Assembly (NCBI GenBank): GCA_018287875.1
Contig: JAGVVL010000022.1
Span: forward strand, 2,418,001 to 2,482,000
Source of the DNA: Nigrospora sphaerica
Taxonomy: Eukaryota; Ascomycota; Sordariomycetes; Amphisphaeriales; Apiosporaceae
DNA length: 64,000 bases
Direction of reading: 5' to 3'
Shown here: piece after piece, positions 9,902-22,607 of the stretch
How the letters are laid out: the number at the start of each line of letters is the position of its first letter
Position numbering within the stretch: the first letter of the stretch is position 1
Program-made: the position numbers and the translations under genes
Notes under the pieces: generated by a model
Seen by the model: only the letters and a program-made list of their open reading frames with translations
Databases searched by the model: none
Told to the model about the DNA's origin: nothing

Positions 9902-12900
9902 GTGGACCTAGAGAGGAACCTGCCCACCGGGCACGGGCGACGGTCCGGGTTTTATTTCACCACACCGCGGAGGGGGAGGAGATGGGCCGCGGGACGGCTT
10001 TCTGGACGACAAATGGCGTCTCGATGACGTGGGCGAGACGGGCCGGAGCGCTAGGCGAGTCAGTGTATCGCGCGCTGGCAAGGCGGGAGAGGCAGTGAGA
10101 GGCCCCGAGTGTCGACACGAGAGACGGCTGAGGAGTTCGCGATGTGAAGCCAGAGTCTGTCGGACCTCATGGGACGCGAGCGGACAGGGAGGGAAGGCTC
10201 GGGGGGAGCATATCTATGTATGTAGTCACAGGCAGCTCCTGCAGGCGCAACCTTCCCTCCGACCTGTCAACCTCCCCCTCGTTCGGCCTCTGGTAGGTTT
10301 CGTCACTGCTGCGAGCAACATTGTACATTACACTCGCACCGATGACCCACGCGGCCACGGGCTCGATATGCCCGTCTCTGAGAATCCATGTTAGTGTGAG
10401 GCTAGCTTAGTGCTGGCAGGCGGCAGGGGCACAGTTGGTAAGTAGTACTAGTACAGCCTGCTGGAAGGATGGCGTGGCCGTTTCGTTCTTTTCTTTTTCT
10501 GCAACGCTGCCCTTCCCGGTGGCCCAGTCGCATCCCCAAGGGCGTTAGCCTGAGACATGTACGAAGCATATTCTCAGCCAAGAACAAGGCCCGAGGGGGA
10601 TCCACGTTGAAATTGGCAGCACTGGCAGGTGGAGGAGGGCAGAGAGCGGGATGGAATTCGGATTCACATCCTGTCCCCGACGTGGCAGGCATGTCCTGGG
10701 CCAACCGAGACGATGCTGGCTCAAGTCCCGGCAGGGACGTAGGGAAAGCTCACGAGCGTTCCGCGGCTGGTGCCCGGCTAAGAATTGCCTGCCCCCGGGT
10801 ACTCAACATTACTGGAATCCCAGAACCTCGTGTCCTTGTTGCGGCTGGCCGACTTACCGGCGTGGATTCCCCCCTAAAGCGGCCGAGTGCTGGTAATTTC
10901 TCTAGAGAAGATCAGAGGAGATCAGAGCAGGTTGTGGATCGTCTCGCAACACGCCGAAGCTGCGATCACGATGAAGATTAACTCTCTGCAAGATCGAGTT
11001 GGGTTGTGGAGGGGCAGTTTCAATGTGATCCCCTTGCCGAGCTTGCGTATTCGCCCGGAGAACCTGGCCCCATGGCCACCTGCCCTAGCTTCACATGGGA
11101 GCTGTTGGACCGCTACAATAGGCGCGCCTCGTTTTTACATGCCCTATCGGTAGCGAGAGCCTTGTATGAGCAGCCCGGCTAGCCCCGGCCCGAGGAGCGA
11201 CCCCTTCCACCCGCAGGTACACGTACTGGTTTGCCAGGACGTGCCATGAGGGCGAGAGGGCAAGCCACGGCCGCTTGTTCTGGTGCGCTTGGCCTGGCCA
11301 GTGTAAAGCTTCCTTGGCTCGTCCGGGGAGCTGCTGGGCCGGCCGGGCCCGGGAATGCCTCAGCATGTCGTCCAGCGCTCGGAGGTGCGAAACCCAAACT
11401 CGAGGGCAACCAATCGCCGTTACCATAAGAGGTAGGAAGCAGTGCCATGGGGTGGCGTCGGACGTGGCTGAAGGTCATCCTTCGCCAGAGATGACTTTAA
11501 CGAACACTATCTGGTTGGCATGCCGGGATGCCCTCGACTCGCACGAGCTGCCGGGCCCAACGCCAAGATGAGTTCTGGAGCTGTGGGGTGGGAACGGCAT
11601 GGGTCATGCCGGCCTATAGGTAAGTGAGCTACTTTTAGGCCCTGGTGGGTAGCCATATTGCAGACGCGCTGATTACCACCCGACGAAGTTGGTCAATTTT
11701 GGGCGAATATGTAACAAAGCTATCAACCAAGCTTGGCGACCGGGGACATACTGACGGGCGGAGAGCGAGGTTGGCCGATAAACTGTGGCACAGCCAAATG
11801 GCAATGGTAAGTAGGTTCTCAGGTAGCCAGCGGTGGTGATACAGCGAAGGCAGAGTACGGAGAATCCAGCGGTAGCCTCGGTAAGATGGGCATCCACGCT
11901 GGTCAGCCAGCAGGACGAGTGGCTGTCCGAGCGCGCCGTCGTGAGGTGCGGCTTTTGGTAGATGACGAGCTGGCGTGACCGTACTGTGAGTGGAGGCTGA
12001 TGGGCTGCCTCTGGGATTAGATTCTGCAGTCGTATTTGGGCGACCTCGGCCGCCCGACTCGGCGGGACCTCAACGGCTCCTACATCCGCCAGGCCGTTAA
12101 GCGTGGCTCCGTGGGCTGAGGGTGCGGCTCGATCGGTTTCTTGTGCGCCATCGCCATGCATCGACGACTACCAGCCAGCAAAATCGATAGTCGCCGAGGG
12201 TAAACGGAGACGGCGCGCGGGGCGAGCTGAATCAGCATCCATGACGAGCCCACTAAAGGGCAGTCTCCGTAAGGTCGCCCTCCCGCCCAGGCCGAAAGCA
12301 GCAATTTGCCGGGGCCGGCCATCGCAACGCAGGGCCGTTGGGTCGTCGTCGACTGTCTTCATAGACATCGCTTACCTTCCGGCAACGCACAGTTGCCGAT
12401 TTGGGCCTTGACGTTGCAGTGAACCCGCTATCTGTCAGGGCAACCGGGTCTGCCCATGCCGTCGGCTGGGGCCCCGAAAGGCTATGGCGGACACGGCTAG
12501 TAGAGAAGTGCCGCACGTCACTGAGGGGGAACCTATCGGCCAGCGAGCCGGCCATGGAGCCCCGGGAGACTGGGCATGACCTGGGTCAGTTAGAGGCCTT
12601 GAACCATGGTGAGTTGTATTCTCTAGCAATCCCCCGGTGGGTCCGGTCAGTTCCAGCTAGCTGAATAGTCCGCTACTCGGGTAAGCGCATAAAGAGCCAG
12701 TCAGAGTCGTCCTGTCCGGGTCCCCTGACCACTATTGTCACTCGCGCCTTGTTGGCTGTGAACCGTCGCGGATGGTGCCGAGCGAGCGCTGCAGCCAGGA
12801 CATGCCACGGCATGCCAGGGCAAGAGAAATCGTTTGACAGGCGCCAGACGACTAGGTACTTAGACGTTCTCGGAACCGTTGACGATCGATCCATGTGCGC

Positions 12901-13157
12901 AGCTCATGGCGGCTTTACGTCAGCATCCCAGCTTCACCCATGCACGTCCAGCAGGAAGTGGGCACGACACGGCGCACACTTCGAACAACAACCCGGTGCT
13001 GGCGACCACTGCCGAAATGCAGCGATGGGCAGTTGCGGTGGGGACCTCCAGGGGATGCAGGGGTGTTGCAGGGGTCGTCGACGACGCCCTAACCCATTAG
13101 CCCGAGAAGCTATTTCTGACATTTGTCCATAGAGTTCCCATGCGTGCCCCCATTTTG

Positions 13158-13183
13158 CCCATGCCCATGCCCATGCCCATGCC
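13158..13183. repeat. CCCATG hexanucleotide repeat
   Basis: About 4.3 uninterrupted copies of CCCATG. Simple repeat in non-coding sequence. Confidence 0.8.
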
Positions 13184-14205
13184 AACCCATCGCTCGTGTC
13201 TCCCCTGATCTGCCGTCAGCGACTGTCCGGAAGGGACTGGCTCCGCGTGAGCTGGGGGGAGGGATTCGGGGCATGCGGGTCACCGAGTCTGGCACTTCGG
13301 TCCCATGGTCCTCCAATAAACAGCGAGTACGTCCGTGGCTGTGAATCACTCGGACACATGAATCATTGGCGAAAGGCAGATAACAAGATAGGTATGTACC
13401 GAGAGACGTCCGGCTGCAGCACTCCTTGGGGTAGGCAGGTCTTATTTTAGCTACTTCTCGTGTCATTGTTGATGCTGGTGCTCGTCATTGCGACTTCATC
13501 TAAGACGTTCACTCCTCTTACTCATCCCCTCAGAATTCCTTTGTTGTTTCCGCCTTGGGAAACGCGCAGACTCATGAGAATCGTCGTTGCTGGCCATACT
13601 TTGCGGAGCATAACCACCGCGGCCTTGTTTGGAGGTGCGTACATAGTAGCAAAACGCTGAATCGCCGGTGCATCCATAGATTCGTACAGGCAGCAAACTC
13701 TACGAAGTCTACAGACGAAATAAGAGGGTGCCCTACCCTGTACCGCTCCACCAGCTAGCCTGGCTAACGTCTAACTCAAAATACTTGCGGCAACACCCTT
13801 CACTTACCCCGGGGGGGACTTGATACAGCACGCTCTAGGTTGCATCTCGTGAATCACCAGCAAATCAACTCCAATAAAAGCCCTTCGGTTTGGATCAATG
13901 ACCATGCTCGCAGCCCCCTTGTGTCCTTGCGTATCGATGTTTCGACCACCCACGGAAGTGGCAGGTGGCATTTGCTTCTTCTTTGGCTAGCAGCACCGGC
14001 AATGGTGACTGTTTGCGATGTACCGAAAAGGCTCTCTCGCAGAACTCCATAAATAAAGTACTTAACTAGGTACTCCACTCCAACATCATTTATTCATAGG
14101 GCCGTCAGCGAGTTGTGAACTAATGACGACGCCCAAGTCTCATCCTCGATAAACAATCTCAAGGCTTCCCAAGCAAATCGAGCTGGATCCAAAATACAGC
14201 AGCCT

Positions 14206-14227
14206 GGGGGGGGGGGGGGGGGGGGGG
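14206..14227 (+). repeat. 22-nt poly-G tract
   Basis: Uninterrupted run of G on the plus strand, the longest mononucleotide run noticed in the window. It could form a G-quadruplex or vary in length by slippage. Confidence 0.85.
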
Positions 14228-15483
14228 TGAGTGTGCAAAGGCCCAGCAATGCTCTGAGTATGCATCACCTGCAGACGTCGCTTGTTTTTGGGAATGTCTT
14301 CACTGAACGCGTATTCAATCCAAACCATTTGCCTAGTTAGATAAGAAATGGTGTTGAGCCATCTATAAATGTATTGAAGAAGCTCTAACTACTTTTATTT
14401 CGTTTTGATATCCGTCAACTTTCAAAATCGCAGGGTCGCACTACATGAGGGGATTTGACGAGCTTGATGCCCTAACTTTGAGCCTCACCATAACTCAAGA
14501 TCGTAGACCTTATTTTTGTAGCCACTGCAGATACCGCACCGTATGATGTAGTTGAGTCGTTCAGGGAAAAAATGCAGTCACCAGGCGAGAAAGTGGAACA
14601 AAAAAGCGCCCCAGCAGCTCTACTAGAGCAACGCCGGAAGACTGTCATAGCTTGGGCCCTTCTCTTGTCCATCCCCTCGCCAGGGCAGGACGTACAGGTA
14701 AATACATTACTTCAAGAGGCGAATTCCGTAAGCAGTAGGGGTGGCTCACTGGAGAAAATAATTCTAGGCACCTTTCCGGTGAGTTCGCGCTGTGGAATTT
14801 TTGAGTTTGCTTGAGATAGGCTTGTAAAGTATCAGGCGTGATGTAAAGAAACGATGTATTGCTTCGATGTCAATGGCCGCATCGGTGTGGGTAACACGTA
14901 GTGGGATTTCAGTCAAGGTCCCTTTACCTGGGCAACTACTATTTGCGGCCCCAAGACCTCGTGCGGTCCTTGCCGCCAATATCAGAAACCATGAAACCGA
15001 GCAGGTCCAATGTGCCACCACGCCGAGGACAGATCGAAATCGAGACAGAAAAGCCAGAATTCGACGGGAGAATATGTAATATCCATCGAGCCGGCCATGA
15101 ACCGAGCCCTTGGCGACTTATGGATGCGAACTTACCAAGTCGCCCACACATTCTCCCCACTAAAATGTATGTACTTGCAGTCACCGAACGGCGCCCAATT
15201 TGGCCGCGGGGGCTCCAGGTTTAGAATTATTCCTGCCTTTCGGCGACCAAGTCCCAGCCGCACGTCACCGGGGCAGTTGCTGTTTGTAGCGCCATCTGCG
15301 AAGGCCCTGATAGCCCGCTGTGGTTTTTTTTTTGGAAACATCACGGCATCGTTTCCCGACTCTTTTTCTCGCACCGCCCGCGGTTCGAGTCCGCCGTCCC
15401 GGGACGCTCCTCCCTCGCCAACAAAACAGCGCAAGACGCAGAGACCCCCAACTTCGAGGAGGTTAGAGACAGAGAGAGGCGGC

Positions 15484-16831
15484 ATGGCGCCCGTATCGCA
15501 GCACTCCCGCTCCCATGCGCTGCTACTCTTCCAAAAACTTCTCAACTTGCGCGATGGCGCGAGTCCCTTAACGCTGGTCCTTGACACCCTAGAACAGAGT
15601 GCCAAACCAGTGCTTCGCGAGTTTGCGGCCCGAGCCAAGGTCGGTACTTGTCCGTGTTTTACTTATACCAAGGGCGCGAACCCCCCCCCCTTCTTCCTCC
15701 CCTGTGCGCCCCATTCCCTACACAGATATACCTACTAGTTGCACAGGGCGGTCGTTTATGTGAATCAGAACCCCGTCTTTCCGCTGGGCGGCGGGGGAAA
15801 CAGACAGCCAGCCGGACCGACTTGGTTCGGTGAGTTGGGCATTTGTTGATGGTGATATCGGTTCCCAGGTGTCCAAGGGCAAAATCATTTTCGTTTCTTT
15901 CGCCACACTCAAGAAGCCCGCCGAAGCCGACGTCTTCATTATAGCCCGCGGGAAGACGGCCGAGGTACTGCGCCCCGAGATCCTCTCTCATTATCCCGCG
16001 GGCACCCCGGGACAAACGCACAGTAAGAGCCGCCCCCTCCCACAGTCCTTGCCCATCTTCGGCCCCTTCTCATCTCGCGCCCGTATAGAAGTTCTCGTTC
16101 TCATAGACGCCCTCAACCCCCTGGCGGCGGCGGCCCCTTCGCACCTGGCACCGTTCCTCTCCAGCCTCGTCACCCAGCCCGCCGTCTCGCTGGTGGCCGT
16201 CTACCACGTCGACGTGCCGCTGGTGCTGCCGCGCTCCTTCAACGAGTATGAGCCCCAGCCACTGACGGTGCTTTCGCACCTGGCCACCGCGATTCTGCGC
16301 GTGTCGAGCCTGTACCAGGCCGTCGAGCGGAAGCGCGCCCGGGACCGCAGTCTGCAGGAGCCCGAGTGGGGGCTGAACGAGGACCGCGAGGGCGTCCTTG
16401 TGGGTCTGCGTGGCGGCAAGGAGGCGGCCGCCGGCGGATCCGGCTGTGAGGAAGGCCTCGTGATCGAGATGGAAATCCGTCGGCGTAGTGGCCGCTCGGT
16501 GGGCGAGAAGTTTGTTCTGACCCCCTCCCCGGGGGCTGGCGGCGCCAAGGAGAGAGCGGGCAAGATGGACACAGCCAGGCTACTTCTACTCTCCGATCAC
16601 AACATGTTCCGGTGTCCGGACGAGGCCGGCCAGGGCGAGCAGGCAGGAGAAGGCGACGAAGCCGAGATCACATTCAACCTGGGCTTGACCGAAAAGCAAA
16701 GGAGAGATCGCGAGGGCATCGTCCTGCCCTACTTCGACGCGCAGACGGACATCGGTGCAGGAGAAGGCGGTCGGATTCTGTACGAGATGGGTCGCGAGGA
16801 CGACTTTGACGACGAGGAGGACGAGATATAG
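15484..16831 (+). CDS. ELP5: Elongator complex subunit Elp5 (Iki1)
   Basis: Part of the Elp4-Elp5-Elp6 ring of Elongator, which modifies wobble uridines (cm5/mcm5 type) in tRNA anticodons. Exons 15484-15639, 15869-16022 and 16089-16831 give 350 residues. Seen features: N-terminal helix with LLLFQKLLNLRDG; RecA-like strands FVSFATLKKP and VLVLIDALNPL; VSLVAVYHVDVP; and the diagnostic C-terminus FNLGLTEKQRRDREGIVLPYFDAQ..., GGRILYEMGREDDFD, ending in an acidic DDEEDEI tail. There is no Walker A motif, which is normal for Elp5. Intron 2 (66 nt) would also read through in frame, so it is inferred from GTAAGA and CCCGTATAG borders and from the resulting HKVLVLIDALN. Convergent with PRE5. Confidence 0.92.
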
Positions 16832-17058
16832 GCTTCTTGATTCGCAATTAAGACATGAACAAGCCAGGCGTACGATGGATGGCGGACCTCCTAGCATGCC
16901 CTTAGCAGCTTCGTAATGTTACATCTAGATGCGGCTAGGCACAGACATCACGTCTGGAATCGTCAGCATGGCCGTCTCTATCTGGTTCTGGTCGCCAAAT
17001 CGATAGCGCCCACGCTCGTCTTTCATAAAACGTCGGCTTGTCACGGGCGAGAGACGCT

Positions 17059-18008
17059 TTACTCGTCGACCTGCATGCCCTCGCCCGCCTCGCCCGTCTC
17101 GGCTGTCTCGCCTGATGCATCTGCCTCGTCCGCCACACTGTTGATCCAGTCCTTCACCTCTGCGCCATCGTGCACCTTGAAGTACTCGAGGGCCTTCTTG
17201 CCCGGCTCCTTCAGGCCCACGACGCCCACGGTAGTGTTTTCCACCGTCAGCTCGCGATCCTGCACCAGCGTCTCCTTCAGGGCTCGCAGGCCGTGCTTGA
17301 TCAACTCCTCGCGGCTGCAGTCGGCAAACTTGTCGGCGTTCTTCTCCAGGTACGTCCGCGCCATTTGTGACCGGGCACCGATGGCGCAGGCCGTCATCTC
17401 CTGCGTCATGCCGCTGGGCTGGAACTCAAACAGGTGGGTGCCGGTCTCGTCGACGCCGGCGATCAGGAGACCGACGCCGTAGGGACGTTTACCGTACTGT
17501 TGCGTGTTCAGCTGGGCCTTGTCGCCGATCAGGGATACGAGGGACTCGAGCGGCATGGCGCGGTCGTAGGTGAGGCGCTGCGAGAGGCACTGGTTCTTCA
17601 TGAAGTTGGAGAGGACGCGGGCGTCGGATGTGAGACCGGCAATGGCAAGACCGACATGCTCGTCAACCTCGAAGAGCTTCTTCTGGTACGACGAGAGCTC
17701 CTCGGCATTCCGCTACGCGATGGCGATGCTTGTTAGCCGGGCGGGAGCTTGTGCCGATAGGTGTTGGGCGTTGGGCGGGAGCGCGGGCGATGCGTACCTT
17801 GATAGCCACTAGTACGGCATGGGTCTTGCTCGTCAGGCCCACGACGACGGAACCCTGCTTCACGGCCTCGGCGGCATACTCGACCTGGAATATTCTGCCC
17901 TGGGGCGAGCTGGGAGCTGTTAGCGAGGGCGCGGTGGAGCGGCGGTGCCGTGGTGCCGTGGGCAGCTCACAATGTGACGGAATCGTTGTCGTAGTTGTTC
18001 CGGAACAT
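17059..18008 (-). CDS. PRE5: 20S proteasome alpha-6 subunit (Pre5/PSMA1)
   Basis: Non-catalytic alpha-ring subunit of the 20S proteasome. Exons 18008-17971, 17909-17798 and 17712-17059 on the minus strand give 267 residues. The N-terminus reads [25 protein letters not shown], the alpha-subunit signature of the gate region, followed by [12 protein letters not shown] and [10 protein letters not shown]. The rest is canonical: [50 protein letters not shown] and [13 protein letters not shown]. The [14 protein letters not shown] segment and the GARSQ motif point to PSMA1/alpha-6 over other alphas. An acidic tail ([14 protein letters not shown]) is usual. The first exon is only 38 nt. Faces VPS55 across a roughly 1-kb divergent promoter region. 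Confidence 0.96.
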
Positions 18009-19004
18009 GGCGACGGTATGTCAGGTGCGGTTGTGAGACGGGGGCCGGAGAGCAGAGGGTTGCGATGCGAGGTGTGGACTTCTAGAAGGGGATGTTGGCG
18101 GAGGGTCGAGCGAAGAGGAATCGAAGGCGGCGGGCGTTGGCGAGGCTGATGGGTGTGTATGGATGCAGCACCTAGGGAAGGCACAATGCTATGGAGGGAT
18201 GGTGAGGCAGCACCTAGCTTGCGCAGCGATTAGCCTAGGTCGGGCTGGTACCTCTTTACCTGCCTGCATCCCCTCTACCAAGGCTGATGGACCCATGTAC
18301 ACTTATGTACAACCCATGACGGAGCTGAAGCTGCGAAGCCAGAGCTCGAGCTTCCGCCAACGCCTGCACAGGCAGCACCATGAAGATGGATCTTGGGGAA
18401 TATGAGATGCCATTGGGTACAGTTTTCTTTCTACATCTCGTCTATATTATGCCCAGGTGCTCTCGATGTGTTTGAAGTATGTATACTGTTACTTGACAAC
18501 CTATCAAGTGCTAAGGTGCAATGCCAGCTTCCCAATGCTTGCTTATTGCTGTTCTGCTGCAGTTTGCTGGGCTCTAGGTTGGCCTAGTATGGGCTCTTTG
18601 GCTCCTACTTTCAGGGCTCCTACCTAAGCTGGACAGGCGGTCGAACCCCATTTTCGGAGTTGTCTGGTACATACATACCTACCGGGGCTACATTACTTAA
18701 CCTACATCCCATAAAGCCTTAGCTCATGCCACTGTGGCTCGAGCTCCTCAAATCAGGCTGACGCAAGAGTTGTAGCAACCAGCGAGACCAGAAGGCGAAT
18801 CCGAACCTAGGCTGTAGGTTGGTTATCTTCGGCTCGTGCCTGGGCCCGACGTATTGCGAAGCTTCGTCAACAGCCTCGTTCCTACCTCTCGCACTACCAA
18901 CCACCCACCACCACACCACGACGACGCTTGCGACGCCCGACGGTCCGACTCTGCTCGCCATTTCCCCCGCGTCTCCCCTGCGTCGCCTCCTCGTACAGCC
19001 CACC
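18009..19004. other. Divergent promoter region PRE5/VPS55
   Basis: No gene seen. Contains TACCTACC-type motifs near 18670-18695 and a C-rich leader directly before the VPS55 start. Confidence 0.5.
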
Positions 19005-19499
19005 ATGGCGGCCGCCGGCCTCAAGACCATCATCGCCCTCTCCTTCGTGCTGGCAGTCGGCTTCCTCCTCGTCATCCTCTCGTGCGCCCTCTTCAAGGTC
19101 TACTATCCGCTGCTGGTTGTGGCTACCTACGTGCTAGCCCCTGTGCCCAACTGGATAGCCAGCCGCTGCTCCAACCCCGACGACTTTGTCGAAAGTTCAG
19201 GCAATGCCGTGCTCGACCTCGGCCGCTTCTGCACTGGCTTCCTGGTGGTCATGGGAATTGGTGAGTGCCCCAACGCCTCGGGGCGGCAGACGTGATGGGT
19301 CCAGGACGCGGCCTCTGGCTTCTTGACGTGCGAAACACTTGCTGACCACATGCGGTCTCGCCTAGCCTTGCCCGTCGTGCTCGCGCATTCCCACCTGATC
19401 CAGATGGGCGCGATGGTGATGTGCATCTTCGGCGGACTGCTGATTTACGGCACCATCGTCAGTTTCGGCATGTTCTTCACTGAGGAACAGGAGTTCTGA
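19005..19499 (+). CDS. VPS55: Vps55-family endosomal membrane protein
   Basis: Small four-helix membrane protein (OB-RGRP/LEPROT family) that works with Vps68 in late endosome to vacuole transport. Exons 19005-19260 and 19366-19499 give 129 residues. Membrane segments: about 7-28 (IIALSFVLAVGFLLVILSCALF), 32-48 (YYPLLVVATYVLAPVPN), about 73-92 (FCTGFLVVMGIALPVVLAHS), and 97-117 (GAMVMCIFGGLLIYGTIVSF). The loop YVLAPVPNWI is a family hallmark, and the tail FFTEEQEF is short and acidic. The ATG sits in a good context (caccATGg); upstream in-frame codons are not needed. The intron is GT-AG with a CTGAC branch site. Convergent with the LOG-family gene, 315 bp apart. Confidence 0.93.
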
Positions 19500-19814
19500 G
19501 CGCCGGCTGCAGACCGAGACGGGAGGCGCGATAAGGCCTCTCCTACCGGGCAAAATGTACCATTCACCAACAAAGAGCTAACTTGGTAGCATCGGGGGAC
19601 CTTGGGAGCGCCGGCAGGGATAGCCAGGGCAGTGATGCGACGCGCCGTTCGGCTCTCCCGGATAACCTGAACTGCGTTTTGCAAATTCTTTCAAGTCTGG
19701 TGTTATACCTATGTACCTGCAGCAGCCACGCTTGTCTTGGTGTCTGATTGTGTCTATCTGGATAGTAGCGTATGAGCAAGTGCAACGACTTTCCATATCC
19801 CGGCTATACATGCT
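19500..19814. other. Convergent intergenic region VPS55/LOG
   Basis: 3' flanks of two convergent genes. Nothing else seen. Confidence 0.5.
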
Positions 19815-20632
19815 TTAGTTGTTTTCCCAGGTCAAGCCGTACCGCGCCGGCGATACCTCGTACTCGCGCAGCGCCTTGATGGCGCCTTCGGCATCGTTGG
19901 CCGTCACCAGGATGTCGGCGTTGCCGGCGCGCAGGAACTCCTGATCGACGGCGGTCTTGATCCACTGCAGAAGCCCATCGTAGAAGCCGTTGATGTTGAG
20001 CACGCACACACCCTTGTCATGGATCCCAAGCTGATTCCACGTTGCCGTCTCGAGCAGTTCCTCCATTGTGCCGAAGCCTCCGCTCAGCGCAATGAAGCCG
20101 CTGCCCAGGGCCGCCTCCAGCACCTCTTGCGCCATCATTCTCTTGCGCGTGTGCATGTCCTTAACTACGGTCGTCCTGCCGTATACGGACTCCTCGGGGA
20201 TGTGGTAGCCGTTAGCATCCACCTCGTCCGAGTACGTCGAGTCGCGCTCCCACTTGACGAGGGCTTCAGGGATGATGCCGTGCACCGCGTCAGGGCCCGA
20301 GATGGAGACAATGGTCTTGGCCACTTCCCCCATCAATCCGACGGTGCCGCCGCCGTATACTTGACCGAGGTCAGCCAGATCATTGCCGGTGGGGAGCAAG
20401 GCGCCCCGGACTTACCCAGCGAGATGTTGTTCTTGGCCATGGCACGGCCCAGCGCGCGCGCCGCCTCCAGATGCGCCGGGTCCTTGCCCTTGGCCGAGCC
20501 GCAGTAGACACAGATCTTGACCTTTCGTTCTGCCCCATTCGGCCCGAGGTTGGTCATCGGCGTCTGCGTCCGGGTCGCGGGCACCGAAGGGAATGGGGTA
20601 ACACTGCCCGACTCCATTGCGTCGTGTATCAT
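19815..20632 (-). CDS. LOG-family nucleoside 5'-monophosphate phosphoribohydrolase
   Basis: Predicted lysine-decarboxylase-like (LOG) enzyme. Plant and microbial LOG proteins cleave cytokinin riboside 5'-monophosphates or related nucleotides to the free base; the substrate here is unknown. Exons 20632-20416 and 20359-19815 give 253 residues. Motifs: VKICVYCGSAKGKDP (Rossmann start), the splice-restored LVYGGGTVGLMG, GIIPEAL, DMHTRKRMM with the catalytic-type Arg at about 144, and GGFGTMEE (166-173), the GGxGTxxE nucleotide-binding signature, preceded here by Ser where LOG proteins usually have Pro. A second in-frame ATG at 20617 (MESGS) is possible as the start. No isopentenyltransferase or P450 lies nearby, so a cytokinin pathway is not supported by context. 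Confidence 0.9.
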
Positions 20633-22607
20633 GATGTATGTCTCTATATATGGGCGAACGAAACCAAGAAGAAGCTGCTATCTCGGGACTGGAGAAGGGA
20701 GCGTCGTGTTGAGAGGGAGTGGGAGGAAAGTAAGGGGGAAAACAAGAAGGTGAAGGCCAAACGATAGTAGCCGTGATTTATACGGTGAGGGGAAGGACCA
20801 GCCACACGATTGTTGGCAAGAGGCAAGACACGGAAAGTCAATACGATCCGCTCAGATTCACCGACGACAGTTTTTGGTTAGAAAAGTGATCCTTTACGTA
20901 AAGGCATGAAGGGATCACGGTATACGACGTGGATGACTTTTGGGGGCGAAGGGAGATTCCGTCGCAAAAGCTCCAGGTGTGTACGCTGCGTAACTTGAAT
21001 CGCAGTGAGTCACGTCATTTATGATGGCGTTGCCAATCGAGGACGGGGCAACTCGTTTACTGGGCCGAGAGAGTAGGCGTCCGGACAGCTTGGGCCCACG
21101 CGGCCAGCAATATTGTGTCGACGACCGACCAACAGAAGCCCATTGTGCTGCCTTTGGGGCGGTGGTGGTTGAGCGGCGGCGAAGACAGAGCTTCACAGCT
21201 TTTCCAGGGTCGTCCTTGTGTGTTCTGTCATGAGCTCATCATTCGCCAATCAAACCCGCCCTGGGCTGAACTAATTGGACCCGACGAAGACGACTCATGT
21301 TTTCCCCCAATGCAGTCGGGACAAGAAAGCAAGCGCCACGGCTACGTGCGACAAAAACCAAGGGGAAATCTGAAAGCGCTCATTCCTGCGGTGGTATTGA
21401 GAGCCACGCTCAAATGAGGCTGATTATACCATATCGGTGGAGATACAGGTGTCTTGAAGTCTTCCCGCCTCTTTCCTTTAGTTGACAAGGGGTAGTAGGA
21501 TGGGGGCCACGTTCCACTTATATACAGGAGAATGGAAGCCAACATACACGCACGCTATGACTAACCCATTCGAAACCATCTCTTACTAAAAACACAACAA
21601 GCAATCCAGCCACCTGTTTGGATGTAGCAGAAAAGCCCGGATACAGGACTGGGCAATCCATGCCAGACCGGACCCTGTGACGGGGCAAAACACCTCAAAC
21701 GTGTGTTGTCCTCTACCCGAGTCTAAAAAACAAAAACAAAAGAAACTCCCGTCTGATTGCTTTCATGTGGATAGCTACCTTTATTCACGATGTAGTACGA
21801 CATCTGTGGTGAATGTACGCTGGCAAGCCCAGCGCCTATTCGCTCGCCAATAGCGGCGTGGGTTACTGTCACCTTCCCGAACAGTATACTATTCGAAGAA
21901 ACGGCAAGTATGCTCAAGTAACGAATCTCGGGATTGATGGAGGGAGAGCTCGATAGAGTGACGGAAAAATAGAGGGTGATCGCCGCCCCCATGTGCGACT
22001 TATCGGTAAATGCACCATGGCACGCCAGGACACATATTCAAGATGGGTGACAGTAAGACTGAACTGGTAACAATGCATCTCTACGAAGTAGGAGCACGTA
22101 TGAGGGCGTTACCCCAAGTATTTTGAGTTGGACGATAGGCAGGCTAGTGCCGGAGGGGTACAGGGTAGGGTCCTCATTTCGTCTCTGAACTTCGTATGTA
22201 AGGGTACATGTAGGTGGCTTGATATTCCACCTGTAGCAAAGTACCACCTAGCGGACCCCACCCAACCGTCCTGCGGGCCTGGAGCAGCGCACGTGTACTC
22301 CGTACACACTTCCCCTCCAACCATGGGATGGTAATTGGGAAACTGAACGAGCTAGTAGAGGCGGTTCTGCATGCCTGGTGCCTCGGCGCTCCAGACTGCT
22401 TTGGGAAGTACATACCCTGCAGATAAGAAGAGGCAGTAGGTTTGTCCGCCTCCTCACAAAAAGGCCAGCTCACGGTAAGGGAGTGTTAACAAAAACAACT
22501 TGGTCTGCCTCCCAAGACCAAACAAAAGCCCACCCTACCGCTTCGTGAACGTGTCGGGACCACCTTGGACGTACACACTTTACCGAGCCACGTCCTCCGA
22601 CCTCAAG
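20633..22607. other. Divergent intergenic region LOG/CLPTM1
   Basis: Two kilobases with no supported gene. Open frames are short and of mixed composition. Confidence 0.5.

Larger units (their letters stand above)
9902..15483. other. 5.6-kb gene-free region
   Basis: No frame longer than about 170 residues and none with family features. A stretch at about 13.8-15.0 kb is visibly richer in A/T than the rest and has several short minus-strand open segments (13854-14078, 14472-14672, 14764-15021) that I could not join into a recognisable protein. Also holds a CCCATG repeat and a 22-nt G tract. Confidence 0.5.

Noticed and set aside
15368..15400. B-box-like GGTTCGAGTCC with a partial T stem
   Set aside because: No A box or matching acceptor stem upstream; it is in the ELP5 leader.
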